Positions 26,079 to 34,263 of a DNA stretch of 64,000 bases are shown piece after piece. Location of the stretch: the NCBI RefSeq assembly GCF_024623455.1, contig NZ_JANIPJ010000001.1:62001-126000 (forward strand). The letters run 5' to 3'. How positions within the stretch are numbered: the first letter of the stretch is position 1; each line of letters begins with the position of its first letter. The translations under genes were made by a program, and so were the position numbers. A model generated the notes under the pieces. It did not search any database. It worked only from the letters and a program-made list of their open reading frames with translations, and was not told the DNA's origin. Origin of the DNA: Paenibacillus soyae. GTDB taxonomy: Bacteria; Bacillota; Bacilli; Paenibacillales; Paenibacillaceae.

Positions 26079-26106
26079 ACCCAGCGGATATTTGACCATC
26101 AACAAC

Positions 26107-26139
26107 GCCCGTGTGCTGCGCATACGGGCTATTTTTTTT
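26107..26139 (+). terminator. intrinsic terminator of the small membrane peptide gene
   Basis: GCCCGT pairs with ACGGGC across an 11-nt loop, followed by TATTTTTTTT. Confidence 0.85.
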
Positions 26140-26172
26140 GTTCAAATAGACCCATTCATGATAAAGTTATGA

Positions 26173-26178
26173 TATAAT
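26173..26178 (+). promoter_or_regulatory. -10 element before the truncated haemoglobin gene
   Basis: A perfect TATAAT about 29 nt before the start codon. No convincing -35 hexamer is seen at the correct distance. Confidence 0.4.
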
Positions 26179-26206
26179 ACTAAATACCTACACAATGGAG
26201 ATGGAA

Positions 26207-26593
26207 ATGATGATAAATAGGAATATAAGCCTTTATGGAGCGATGGGGGGAGCCGAAGCGATTAGGTCTATAGTCGAATCCTTCTACCCGAAGGTTCAGA
26301 AGCATCCGTTGTTAGGCCCATTGTTTCCCGCTGATATCGATCCCGTTATAGAGAAGCAATACCAGTTCCTTACTCAGTTTTTTGGCGGTCCCAGCCTATA
26401 TTCCGATCAACATGGCCACCCTATGATGAGGGCGCGGCATCTGCCCTTCCCGATTACGCCCGAGCGGGCCGAAGCCTGGCTCGATTGCATGAGCAGGGCG
26501 CTTGAAGAGGTAGGTCTTGAGAAGGAGCTTCGCGAGATTGTATTGGACCGATTATCGGGACCCGCACACCATTTCATTAATACGACCGAATAG
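26207..26593 (+). CDS. group II truncated haemoglobin
   Basis: About 128 residues. Family features: SLYGAMGGAEAIRSIVESFY at the start, FFGGPSLYSDQHGHPMMRARH with the proximal His in the MRARHLPFPI block, and WLDCMSRALEE containing the group II Trp. These bind haem and typically detoxify oxygen or nitric oxide species. GGAG is 6 nt before ATG 26207; the first ATG at 26195 precedes that site and is not used. DUF2225 follows 14 nt downstream, so they are probably co-transcribed. Confidence 0.9.
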   Translation: MMINRNISLYGAMGGAEAIRSIVESFYPKVQKHPLLGPLFPADIDPVIEKQYQFLTQFFGGPSLYSDQHGHPMMRARHLPFPITPERAEAWLDCMSRALEEVGLEKELREIVLDRLSGPAHHFINTTE

Positions 26594-26607
26594 GAGACGT
26601 GAAGGTT

Positions 26608-27306
26608 ATGGAACCGCTATACGAGTCGAAGATCGTATGCATATGCTGTGAAACGACATTTCAGACAACAAGAGTACGCCCGAGTTTCAAGAGAGCTTCA
26701 TCTGTCGACTCCGACTTTTGCGGTCACTATAACAATGGCATCAATCCGGATTTCTACGTGGTTCGCGTATGCCCGGGTTGCGGTTTCGCGTCGACCGAGA
26801 ACGGTCTTGAGAAATTGAACGACATGCAGAAGCAAAGCTATTTCGAGCGCATCGGGGTTAATTGGAAGGGACAGGACTATGGCGGCCCCAGAACGGCGAA
26901 GCAGGCGATGGTGACTTATAAGCTCGCGCTGCTCACGGCGCAGGCGACCGGAGCCTCTGACCGCGTCATTGCCGGCATTCTTCACCATATCGCATGGCTG
27001 TACCGTTATGAGAGCAATGAGACGGAGGAACAGCGTTTCTTGAAATATGCGTTGGACGCCTACATAAAGGTATTCGAGACGGAAGGCGTCTCGCTTAACA
27101 ACGCAAAGCTCATGTTTCTCATCGGGGAGCTGCACCGCAGGATCGGGGAGAATAACGACGCTATCAAGTGGTTCTCGCGCGTCGTGAACGACAAGAAGAT
27201 CATGGACGCGGCCATGATTCGGGCTTGCAGAGAGCAATGGCAGTTGATTCGCGAAGAGGCGGAAGAGAAGCGGCGCAGCCACTCCGCGGTAACGGAGGCG
27301 AGCTAA
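26608..27306 (+). CDS. DUF2225 family protein
   Basis: About 232 residues. Two Cys pairs (CICCETTFQTTRVRP and CPGCGFAST) form a probable zinc ribbon, with SVDSDFCGHY between them, all DUF2225 hallmarks. The C-terminal half is helical and TPR-like (LLTAQATGASDRVIAGILHH, LMFLIGELHRRIGENNDAIK, WFSRVVNDK). The family is conserved in Bacilli and Clostridia, without a defined function. Start is ATG 26608, with GGAG 11 nt upstream; GTG 26599 is an alternative. Confidence 0.85.
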   Translation: MEPLYESKIVCICCETTFQTTRVRPSFKRASSVDSDFCGHYNNGINPDFYVVRVCPGCGFASTENGLEKLNDMQKQSYFERIGVNWKGQDYGGPRTAKQAMVTYKLALLTAQATGASDRVIAGILHHIAWLYRYESNETEEQRFLKYALDAYIKVFETEGVSLNNAKLMFLIGELHRRIGENNDAIKWFSRVVNDKKIMDAAMIRACREQWQLIREEAEEKRRSHSAVTEAS

Positions 27307-27320
27307 CGCCTAAACGGAGC

Positions 27321-27351
27321 AAACGCCGGATGCCAAGCGGCACCGGCGTTT
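27321..27351. terminator. bidirectional terminator between DUF2225 and zinc-ribbon genes
   Basis: AAACGCCGG...TGCC pairs with GGCA...CCGGCGTTT around a 4-nt loop. The right arm touches the stop of the leftward gene. Confidence 0.75.
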
Positions 27352-27595
27352 AACGTTTTCGTTTGGCGAGCGGGCTATCCGTCAGAAGGTAGTCTTGATC
27401 GGCATCGATGACCGTTACCCGGCCGTGGCAGCAGGGGAAGACCAGAAGTCTTTTTTTGCCGTCATGAATGTCCGGCAGCTCGGACGGCTTTAAGTTAAGC
27501 AGCACGTTCTCCGCGCTGCAGAACGGGCAGCTCGCGACATAGATGTCGCCCATGATGAGTTCATAAGGCCAGGCGTTCTCGAACGGGAGCATCAT
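27350..27595 (-). CDS. 81-residue Cys-pair protein next to yycC
   Basis: Carries a CPFC pair and a later PCCHG, spaced as a small zinc ribbon, with beta-strands between (ENVLLNLKPSEL, KRLLVFPCC, VTVIDAD). No family name is recognised. Its ATG overlaps the yycC stop by 4 nt, so it is translated with yycC. Function unknown. Confidence 0.75.
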   Translation of the reverse strand: MMLPFENAWPYELIMGDIYVASCPFCSAENVLLNLKPSELPDIHDGKKRLLVFPCCHGRVTVIDADQDYLLTDSPLAKRKR

Positions 27596-27756
27596 TCCGG
27601 TTTCTCCGAGGACGCTTCCGCTTCTTTTTTGGCAAGCTCAGCCAGCTTCTGAAGCAGAATGTGCTTCGGCATGTGCATCAGATGCTCGAGAGGGATATTC
27701 AGCTGCTCCGAAAGCTTGATGGCGGTTTCGGGCGATATTTGCAACGGTTTGGACAT
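27592..27756 (-). CDS. yycC: YycC family protein
   Basis: A 54-residue protein starting MSKPLQISPETAIKLSEQLN and continuing IPLEHLMHMPKHILLQKLAE, the YycC signature, then an acidic/Lys tail. Function unknown. AGGAGG lies 9 nt before ATG 27756; the longer open frame upstream has no ribosome site. First gene of a two-gene unit. Confidence 0.88.
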   Translation of the reverse strand: MSKPLQISPETAIKLSEQLNIPLEHLMHMPKHILLQKLAELAKKEAEASSEKPE

Positions 27757-27906
27757 GGTGCAAGGCCTCCTATATGGATATAATAAAGTTATACACTGCC
27801 GAGTGGGAACTGCGCAAATGCTTTGCGGAGGCTGCTCGGTTTTTTTCATCTTTGTTTTCGGTATACATATCGGCATTTACATGAATGGAATGGAGGCGTA
27901 TGACGA

Positions 27907-29691
27907 ATGAGTCAATACCCGATGAAATGGAATTTGGATGCGATTTACCCGGGTGGAGCGGGCTCGGAACAATTTGCGGAAGAGCTTGCCGGAATGGAGT
28001 CGGGCATCGCGGAGCTTTACTCGTTGCTTGCTGGAGAAGAAGCTTCGTCTCTTATCAGCGTGAAGCGGATGACGGCGTTGTCGCAGCAGGTGCTCCTCAG
28101 CTTAAGGCAGTCGCAATCGTTCGTCGAATGTCTGATTGCGCAGAACGTTCGCGATCTGGAAGCGATCGGATTAAACAACCGGGTGCAAAATATATCGGCA
28201 AAATTTTTTGCGGCGATGACGCGGTTCGATCATATCCTGAGAGACATCGGGGACGATGCTTGGAGCGGCATGCTCCGAGACGAGCAGCTGGCGGAGATCT
28301 CCTTCAACTTAAATGAGAGAAGAGAGCACGCCAAGCTGAAGCTGGCTCCCGAGCTGGAGGCGCTCGCCGGAGATCTTGCGATCGACGGCTACCATGGCTG
28401 GGGAGAGCTCTACAATCTCATCGTGTCGGGCGCGAAGTTCCGGGCGCCGGGTGCGGACGGGGAGGAGAGGCTGCTATCAGCCGGTCAGATGGCAAACCGT
28501 CTCTCGGACAGCGACCGTTCGGTTCGGCAAGCTGCATTCGCGGAGTGGGAGCGCGTGTGGGGATCGGTGGCCGATCTCAGCGCGGACACGCTGAACCGGA
28601 TTGCGGGCTTCCGTCTTAAGCTGTACGAGAACCGGGGCTGGAGCTCCGTACTGCAGGAGCCGCTCCAAATCAACCGCATGAGCGAAGCGACGCTGAATGC
28701 CATGTGGGACGCGATCGACGAAGGCAAGAAGGCGCTGCTGCCTTATTTGGAGCGTAAAGCCAAGCTATTAGGCATCGAAAAGCTGGATTGGCACGATGTC
28801 GACGCACCAATCGGATCCGCCACGAGAACCGTGAGCTACGATGAAGGAGCAAGGTTCATCGCGGAGCAATTCCGTGCATTCGACCCTGCGATGGCTGATT
28901 TCGCGGAAATGGCGTTCCGGGATGGCTGGATCGAAGCCGAAGACCGGGACGGCAAGCGACCGGGAGGCTTCTGCACGTCATTCCCGAAGAGAGGCCAAAC
29001 CCGGATCTTTATGACGTATTCCGGTACGGCCAGCAATATCTCGACTCTGGCTCATGAGCTTGGGCATGCCTACCACCAGCACGTCATGAATGATCTTCCC
29101 GGATTGGCCCAAGAGTATGCGATGAACGTGGCGGAGACGGCATCGACCTTCGCGGAGATGATCGTGTCCGACAGGGCGATGAAGGCCGCGAAGGAGGAAG
29201 ACGAGAAGCTCGGCTTGCTGGAAGACAAAATCCAGCGCTCGGTCGCGTTTTTCATGAACATTCACGCCCGGTTGCTGTTCGAGAAACGGTTCTACGAGCG
29301 CCGCAAGGAAGGGCTTGTGACGGTTAGCGAATTGAACGAGCTGATGGAAAGAGCGCAGCGCGAGGCGTTCAAGGACGCACTCGGGGAGGCGCACCCGCAC
29401 TTCTGGGCTTCCAAAATGCATTTTTATTTGACGGATGTTCCATTCTATAACTTCCCTTATACCTTCGGTTATTTGTTCAGCGCGGGACTGTATGCGAGAG
29501 CGTTGGAGGAAGGCGCCTCATTCGCGCCGAAATACGTGGCCCTGCTGCGGGACACGGGCAGGCTTACGGTGGAGAAGCTGGCGGAGAAGCATCTAGGCGT
29601 CAACCTCGAGGAGCAATCGTTCTGGCGGGATGCCGTCTCGCTGACGGCGGAGGATGTGCGGCTGTTCTTGGAGATGACGGAAGAAAAATAG
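27907..29691 (+). CDS. pepF: M3 family oligoendopeptidase F
   Basis: A cytoplasmic zinc peptidase of 594 residues that hydrolyses short peptides. The zinc site is HELGHAYHQH (HExxH) with the downstream Glu in MNVAETASTFAEM. An N-terminal oligopeptidase F helical domain occupies residues 110-180, and the C-terminal FPYTFGYLFSAGLYA is the substrate-cleft motif of the PepF/M3B group. GGAGG is 10 nt before ATG 27907. Confidence 0.95.
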   Translation: MSQYPMKWNLDAIYPGGAGSEQFAEELAGMESGIAELYSLLAGEEASSLISVKRMTALSQQVLLSLRQSQSFVECLIAQNVRDLEAIGLNNRVQNISAKFFAAMTRFDHILRDIGDDAWSGMLRDEQLAEISFNLNERREHAKLKLAPELEALAGDLAIDGYHGWGELYNLIVSGAKFRAPGADGEERLLSAGQMANRLSDSDRSVRQAAFAEWERVWGSVADLSADTLNRIAGFRLKLYENRGWSSVLQEPLQINRMSEATLNAMWDAIDEGKKALLPYLERKAKLLGIEKLDWHDVDAPIGSATRTVSYDEGARFIAEQFRAFDPAMADFAEMAFRDGWIEAEDRDGKRPGGFCTSFPKRGQTRIFMTYSGTASNISTLAHELGHAYHQHVMNDLPGLAQEYAMNVAETASTFAEMIVSDRAMKAAKEEDEKLGLLEDKIQRSVAFFMNIHARLLFEKRFYERRKEGLVTVSELNELMERAQREAFKDALGEAHPHFWASKMHFYLTDVPFYNFPYTFGYLFSAGLYARALEEGASFAPKYVALLRDTGRLTVEKLAEKHLGVNLEEQSFWRDAVSLTAEDVRLFLEMTEEK

Positions 29692-29703
29692 TAAGGCTCG
29701 TAG

Positions 29704-29740
29704 GCCTGAATGCGACAGAAGTCGCGTTCAGGCTTTTTTT
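29704..29740 (+). terminator. intrinsic terminator of pepF
   Basis: GCCTGAATGCGAC pairs with GTCGCGTTCAGGC across AGAA, followed by seven T. Confidence 0.9.
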
Positions 29741-29789
29741 ATATATCGTTATGCGATAATTCAGCAATATATTGTACAATAATTACAAT

Positions 29790-29800
29790 TATGATATGTT
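29790..29800 (+). promoter_or_regulatory. CcpN-operator-like site upstream of ccpN
   Basis: TATGATATGTT matches the B. subtilis CcpN motif TRTGHYATAYW (as I recall it) in 10 of 11 positions. It lies about 35 nt before the annotated start, so self-repression is possible. Confidence 0.3.
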
Positions 29801-29833
29801 ACTTAAGGAGATATCTTCCTATTAACTAGAATT

Positions 29834-30517
29834 GTGACTCATATAAGAAAAGAGGGGACAATCATACAGCTTTCATCCAGACAATTGGAGCTTATTGAGC
29901 TGGTGAAGAAACATGCCCCGGTGACGGGAGAACAGCTCGCGGAATATTTGGGCGTAAGCCGTCCGACATTGCGTTCGGATTTGTCGTTGCTGGTCATGCT
30001 GGGCATGCTGGATGCCAAACCGAAGGTCGGATATTTCCTCGGAAATACGTTCCGCGCGAGCCATGAGCCGCTGCAGCGCTTCAACAGCATGAAGGTGCGC
30101 GAAGTACAGGGGGTACCGGTCAATATCCCGGATTCGTTGTCCGTTCATGACGCGGTCATCACTTTGTTCATGGAGAATGCGGACACGCTGCTCGTCGTGA
30201 ACGAGGATAAGCGTTTCGCCGGAATCGTGACGCCGAAGGATCTGCTGAAAATTACGTTAGGGAACGCGGGCGCGGCCTCTATCCCGGTCAGTATGGTGAT
30301 GACGCGTTATCCTAATATCGTGACGCTTGCGCCGGACGAAACGGTGATGGATGCCATTCGGAAGATGTCGCAGCATCAAGTCGACTGTCTTCCGGTTCTT
30401 ATGCCGTCCGCGGATTCATCGCAAAATCCCGTCGTCGCGGGATGGGTGTCGAAGTCGAACCTGATCGCCCTATTATCGGATATTGCGACAGCTCGGGAAC
30501 TGGGGGAACCGGAATGA
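29834..30517 (+). CDS. ccpN: CcpN-type gluconeogenesis regulator (HTH + two CBS)
   Basis: The N-terminal HTH (TGEQLAEYLGVSRPTLRSDL, then LGMLDAKPKVGYFLG) is followed by two CBS domains (about 82-140 and 145-205, with VNEDKRFAGIVTPKDLLK). CcpN represses gapB and pckA on glucose in B. subtilis, and is encoded with yqfL as here. GTG 29834 has no ribosome site. GAGGGG lies 6 nt before an ATA and 3 nt before an ATC, at codons 10-11, so a non-standard start giving IQLSSRQLELIEL is possible. The stop overlaps yqfL by 4 nt. Confidence 0.9.
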   Translation: MTHIRKEGTIIQLSSRQLELIELVKKHAPVTGEQLAEYLGVSRPTLRSDLSLLVMLGMLDAKPKVGYFLGNTFRASHEPLQRFNSMKVREVQGVPVNIPDSLSVHDAVITLFMENADTLLVVNEDKRFAGIVTPKDLLKITLGNAGAASIPVSMVMTRYPNIVTLAPDETVMDAIRKMSQHQVDCLPVLMPSADSSQNPVVAGWVSKSNLIALLSDIATARELGEPE

Positions 30518-31320
30518 CAACTCAACAAACGATATACGTCTGCTCGGACGCCGTAGGGGAAACGGCGGAGGCGGTAGCTAAGGCTACGCTTCGTCAATTT
30601 TCGTCCGAACAGGTGAGAATTAAACGTTACGGCCATCTCCGAACGGAAGACGAAATCGTCAAAATCGTCAAGGAAGCGGCCAAAACGGGCGGGTTCATCA
30701 GCTACACCTTGGTTCAGCCGGAGCTTCGCGAGCTGATGCGCGAGGAGTCGGTGAAGAGAGGCGTCCGTGCCGTCGATGTGATGGGCCCGATGATGCAGGC
30801 GTTCGTCGATACGTTCGGCAGCTTCCCGCGAAGGGAGCCGGGGCTTCTGCATTCAATCGACGAAGCGTACCATCGCAGGATCGAAGCGATCGAATTCGCG
30901 GTGAAATACGACGACGGAAAGGACGCGAGAGGGCTCGTCCAAGCGCAGGTTGTGTTAATCGGCGTATCCCGCACGTCCAAGACGCCGCTTAGCGTATTCT
31001 TGTCTCACAAAGGAATTAAGACGGCGAACCTGCCGCTCATGCCGGAGGTCAATCCGCCGGAGGAGCTGCTCAGGCAGGAGGCCGGCCGGCTGATCGTGGG
31101 GCTTACGATGCAGCCGGAGCATCTGCTTGAGATTCGGACCGAGAGGCTCAAGGCGCTGGGACTGCCCGCTTCCGCGCAGTATGCCAGCCAGGATAGAATT
31201 AGAGAGGAGCTGGATTACGCTTCCTCCGTTATGGCCGCCTTGAATTGTCCGGTCATCGATGTAACGAATCGCGCGATAGAAGAAACGGCAGGCATTATCA
31301 TTGAATGGTTGAGTAAATAA
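30514..31320 (+). CDS. yqfL: pyruvate phosphate dikinase regulatory protein (DUF299)
   Basis: A bifunctional kinase/phosphorylase of about 268 residues that turns pyruvate,phosphate dikinase or PEP synthase off and on. N-terminal IYVCSDAVGETAEAVAKA and the P-loop-like GVSRTSKTPLSVFLSHKG are family blocks, as is IDVTNRAIEETAG near the end. ATG 30514 overlaps the ccpN stop (ATGA). Coupling with ccpN ties PEP/pyruvate interconversion to carbon status. The frame opens earlier but without support. Confidence 0.95.
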   Translation: MTTQQTIYVCSDAVGETAEAVAKATLRQFSSEQVRIKRYGHLRTEDEIVKIVKEAAKTGGFISYTLVQPELRELMREESVKRGVRAVDVMGPMMQAFVDTFGSFPRREPGLLHSIDEAYHRRIEAIEFAVKYDDGKDARGLVQAQVVLIGVSRTSKTPLSVFLSHKGIKTANLPLMPEVNPPEELLRQEAGRLIVGLTMQPEHLLEIRTERLKALGLPASAQYASQDRIREELDYASSVMAALNCPVIDVTNRAIEETAGIIIEWLSK

Positions 31321-31356
31321 TTGGCAATACCATATAGAGATGGAGGGGTCACAACT

Positions 31357-31755
31357 ATGGATAAAACGTTTGTTATGGTCAAACCAGATGGCGTAGAGCG
31401 TGGTCTAGTCGGTAAAATCGTCGCGAGATTTGAAGAAAAGGGCTTTAAAATCGTGGACGCCAAGCTGACAAAGCTGGACCGAAAGCTGGCGGAGGTGCAT
31501 TACGAGCATTTGAACACGAAGCCTTTTTTCGGAGAGCTGGTTGATTTTATTACCTCGGGGCCGGTATTCGCGATGGTTCTCGAGGGCAAGGACGCCGTTC
31601 AAAATGCTCGTTCCCTCATTGGGGCAACCAATCCGACGGATGCATCGGCGGGTACCATCCGGGGCGACTATGCCACGGATGTAGCAAGCAATATCATCCA
31701 CGGCTCCGATTCGGACGAAAACGCGGCGCGGGAAATTAGCTTGTATTTTCACTAA
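31357..31755 (+). CDS. ndk: nucleoside diphosphate kinase
   Basis: Transfers phosphate from ATP to other NDPs. 132 residues. The start [20 protein letters not shown], the phospho-His in SNIIHGSDS and the substrate-loop DYATDVASN are canonical; the protein is slightly shorter than average. ATG 31357 has GGAGG 10 nt upstream; an upstream TTG frame is only read-through. The tad promoter begins 7 nt past the stop. Confidence 0.97.
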   Translation: MDKTFVMVKPDGVERGLVGKIVARFEEKGFKIVDAKLTKLDRKLAEVHYEHLNTKPFFGELVDFITSGPVFAMVLEGKDAVQNARSLIGATNPTDASAGTIRGDYATDVASNIIHGSDSDENAAREISLYFH

Positions 31756-31761
31756 GAGTGG

Positions 31762-31791
31762 TTGACGAATGTCTCCGGGCTATGGTAAATT
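31762..31791 (+). promoter_or_regulatory. sigma-A promoter of the tad operon
   Basis: TTGACG (31762-31767), an 18-nt spacer and TAAATT (31786-31791) preceded by TGG make a -35/extended -10 promoter. It lies between the ndk stop and the hairpin at 31819, so the hairpin is inside the tad leader RNA. Confidence 0.6.
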
Positions 31792-31818
31792 CTATAGCAA
31801 GTTCATACAAAACCACGG

Positions 31819-31866
31819 AAGCACCGTTAAGGCAGCAGCTTGCTGCGCCTTGGCGGTGCTTTTTTT
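31819..31866 (+). terminator. strong intrinsic hairpin: ndk terminator and probable tad leader attenuator
   Basis: AAGCACCG and AAGGCAGCA on the left pair with TGCTGCGCCTT and CGGTGCTT on the right around a 3-4 nt loop, followed by seven T. It ends ndk. Because a promoter lies upstream of it, it would also stop tad transcripts at about 65-70 nt unless something overrides it. Confidence 0.85.
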
Positions 31867-31895
31867 GCGTGCGGACTTCGAGGGGAGGAGTCGTT

Positions 31896-33038
31896 CTGAA
31901 GCGATTTCAATTGGCGGTAGTGGCCAAGGAGAAGGAGTATACAAGAAGATTGGCGGATTACATCCGCGGCAGTGCATTTGGCGAGCGATGGCAGGTAGCG
32001 GCGTTTACGCATCCCGGCGCATGCAAGCAATACGCGAAGCAGGGATACGCCATCGACTTAATTGCAGCGGAATCGGAGCTTCTGAGGGAGCTTCGGCCGG
32101 AGCTGTCCGCCGTTCCGTCCGTGGCTCTCGTAAGCAAGCCCGGCGAAGGCGGCGGGGATGCCGAGCTGATGCAGTTTCAGGCGCTCCCCGTGCTTCTTAA
32201 AGGACTGGCGGAGCAGTTCGGCAGGCTGAGCGGACGGATGGGCGATTCGCCCCCGCGTTCGGAAGGAGCCGGGACGCGAATCGTGACGATTCATTCCGCA
32301 ACCGGGGGCGTGGGGAAAACAACGCTGGCACTCCATTTGTCGAATGCGGCGGCAGCGAGAGGCCAGAAAACCTTTTATTTGAATATGGAGCGCTGGGACA
32401 CGTCGGGACTCTGGCTTCATGCGCTTGAACCGGCTGGTGAGCTTGGCGACGGATTGTCGGAGCTCTTATACGAGCTGAAGACGGGGGAGCCTGATAGTAC
32501 GAAGTGGATCGCGGGGAGAAGGAGATATCATCCTCTACTCAAGTGCGACTATATCGCAGGATTCCGCAACGCCGAAGACAGGCTGTCTCTGGAGGCGGAT
32601 GACGCGATCGCAATCGTGGAAGCCATCGCAGGCGGCGGTCAATACGATCTTGTCATTGTCGATCTGGACGAGAACATGACTGAGCTGCACGCTGCTCTGC
32701 TGGCTTACGCGGACCGGAATTTATGGGTCGTAAACGACGAACCGTCATGCGCCGCGAAGCAGTCGTCTTTGCTGCGATTCGGCCAGCAGAAGTGGGGCGA
32801 ACGCTTCTCGGCCATCATGGCTCGGTCGCTTATCGTCCGCAACCGCTCAGAGGGGAACAGGGAGAAAGCGCAGACAGCTTTCGGAGTCGCGCATGCGCCC
32901 GTGCCTCTCCCCGATGCTCCGGAATGGCGAAGGGGAGAGCATCATCCGCTCTTGTCCTCCTCCTCTTACCGCGCCGCGGTGGATCAGCTGTATACCTATG
33001 CTCTAGGAGAGAGGGAAGCTGCGCATGCCGTCGGATGA
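31896..33038 (+). CDS. tadZ: TadZ/CpaE-like P-loop ATPase
   Basis: About 380 residues. An atypical receiver-like N-terminal region (FQLAVVAKEKEYTRRLADYI) precedes a MinD/ParA-type ATPase with deviant Walker A IHSATGGVGKTTLALHL and a YDLVIVDLDENM strand. These proteins place the Tad machine in the cell. GGGGAGGAG sits 7 nt before CTG 31896, and no ATG/GTG/TTG is near it in frame before TTG 31911, so CTG is the likely start. The frame open to 31758 covers the leader hairpin and is not coding. The gene overlaps cpaF by 14 nt. Confidence 0.82.
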   Translation: MKRFQLAVVAKEKEYTRRLADYIRGSAFGERWQVAAFTHPGACKQYAKQGYAIDLIAAESELLRELRPELSAVPSVALVSKPGEGGGDAELMQFQALPVLLKGLAEQFGRLSGRMGDSPPRSEGAGTRIVTIHSATGGVGKTTLALHLSNAAAARGQKTFYLNMERWDTSGLWLHALEPAGELGDGLSELLYELKTGEPDSTKWIAGRRRYHPLLKCDYIAGFRNAEDRLSLEADDAIAIVEAIAGGGQYDLVIVDLDENMTELHAALLAYADRNLWVVNDEPSCAAKQSSLLRFGQQKWGERFSAIMARSLIVRNRSEGNREKAQTAFGVAHAPVPLPDAPEWRRGEHHPLLSSSSYRAAVDQLYTYALGEREAAHAVG

Positions 33039-34263
33039 GCTGGTATACGAGCTGCGGGGCAGGATCCGTTCCGGCATCGACTTCGGAGGCTCGTTGTCGG
33101 ATGAGGAGCTGATGGAGAAGACCGAACAGGTTGTATTCGAGTGGTGCGAATCCCATCCCATTACGGTGTCGGAGAAGGTGAAGCTCGTGAAGAGGCTGTT
33201 CCATTCCTTCCGGGGGCTCGACCTCCTGCAGCCGCTCATGGATGATCCGGACGTTAGCGAAATCATGATCAACAGCCACATGGAGCTGTTCGTCGAGCGG
33301 CACGGCGTAATGGCGAGAATGCCCGGTGCGTTCGAGAGCCGGGAGAGGCTGGAGGATCTCATTCAGTCGATCGTCTCGAGCGTCAACAGAGTGGTGAACG
33401 AATCGTCGCCAATCGTCGATGCCAGGCTGAAAGACGGCTCGCGCGTCCATGTCGTTCTTCCCCCCGTCGCCCTTAAGGGGCCATGCGTGACGATTCGTAA
33501 ATTTCCGGGAGAGCCGATGACCATGGATCAGCTGATTAAGCTGGGAGCTTTGACGGAAGAGGCGGTTCACTTTCTAAGGGGCATAGTGGAGGCTAAATAT
33601 AACATTTTTATTAGCGGCGGGACGGGCACGGGGAAAACGACATTCCTGAACGCGTTGTCCCAATTCATTCCATCGGATGAGCGGATCGTGACGATCGAGG
33701 ATTCGGCCGAGCTCCGAATCAACTCGGTTCCTAACCTCGTGTCCATGGAGACGAGGAACGCGAACACGGAAGGGAAAGGCGAAATTACGATTCGCGATTT
33801 AATTCGGGCGTCCCTGAGGATGAGGCCGAACCGGATCATCGTCGGCGAGGTGCGCGGCGCGGAGGCGCTCGACATGCTGCAGGCGATGAATACCGGACAT
33901 GACGGCTCGATATCGACCGGCCATGCCAACAGCTGCAGGGATATGATAAGCCGGCTCGAGACGATGGTGCTGAGCGGGGCCGAGCTGCCGCTTCCGGTAA
34001 TTCGAGGGCAAATAGGCTCCGCCATCGATATTATGGTTCACTTGTCCCGATTCCGGGACCGTACCCGCAAGGTCTCCGAAATATCCGAGGTGCTGGGTGT
34101 AGAGAACGGTGAGGTGCAGCTCTCTCCGCTCTTCGTTTTCCGGGAGGAAGGGGGGCGGAGCGGCCGTATCGCGGGAGCTTTGGAGAGAACCGGCCATTCT
34201 TTGCGGAATACGGATAAGCTCCGTATGGCCGGCAAGGAGGTGCCGGATGGCAGGGCGGGGTAA
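33025..34263 (+). CDS. cpaF: CpaF/TadA secretion ATPase
   Basis: The hexameric motor of the Tad pilus, 412 residues. N-terminal domain with DPDVSEIMINSHMELFVE, then the RecA-like core: Walker A ISGGTGTGKTTFLNAL, Asp box IVTIEDSAELRI, Walker B-like RIIVGEVRGAEALDML and His box DGSISTGHANS. All the residues of the type IV secretion ATPase family are present. GAGGGA lies 8 nt before ATG 33025. It overlaps tadZ by 14 nt and tadB by 17 nt. Confidence 0.96.
   Translation: MPSDELVYELRGRIRSGIDFGGSLSDEELMEKTEQVVFEWCESHPITVSEKVKLVKRLFHSFRGLDLLQPLMDDPDVSEIMINSHMELFVERHGVMARMPGAFESRERLEDLIQSIVSSVNRVVNESSPIVDARLKDGSRVHVVLPPVALKGPCVTIRKFPGEPMTMDQLIKLGALTEEAVHFLRGIVEAKYNIFISGGTGTGKTTFLNALSQFIPSDERIVTIEDSAELRINSVPNLVSMETRNANTEGKGEITIRDLIRASLRMRPNRIIVGEVRGAEALDMLQAMNTGHDGSISTGHANSCRDMISRLETMVLSGAELPLPVIRGQIGSAIDIMVHLSRFRDRTRKVSEISEVLGVENGEVQLSPLFVFREEGGRSGRIAGALERTGHSLRNTDKLRMAGKEVPDGRAG

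Noticed and set aside
31758..31895. N-terminal 46 codons of the TadZ frame
   Set aside because: They span the promoter and the terminator hairpin and give residues without homology.
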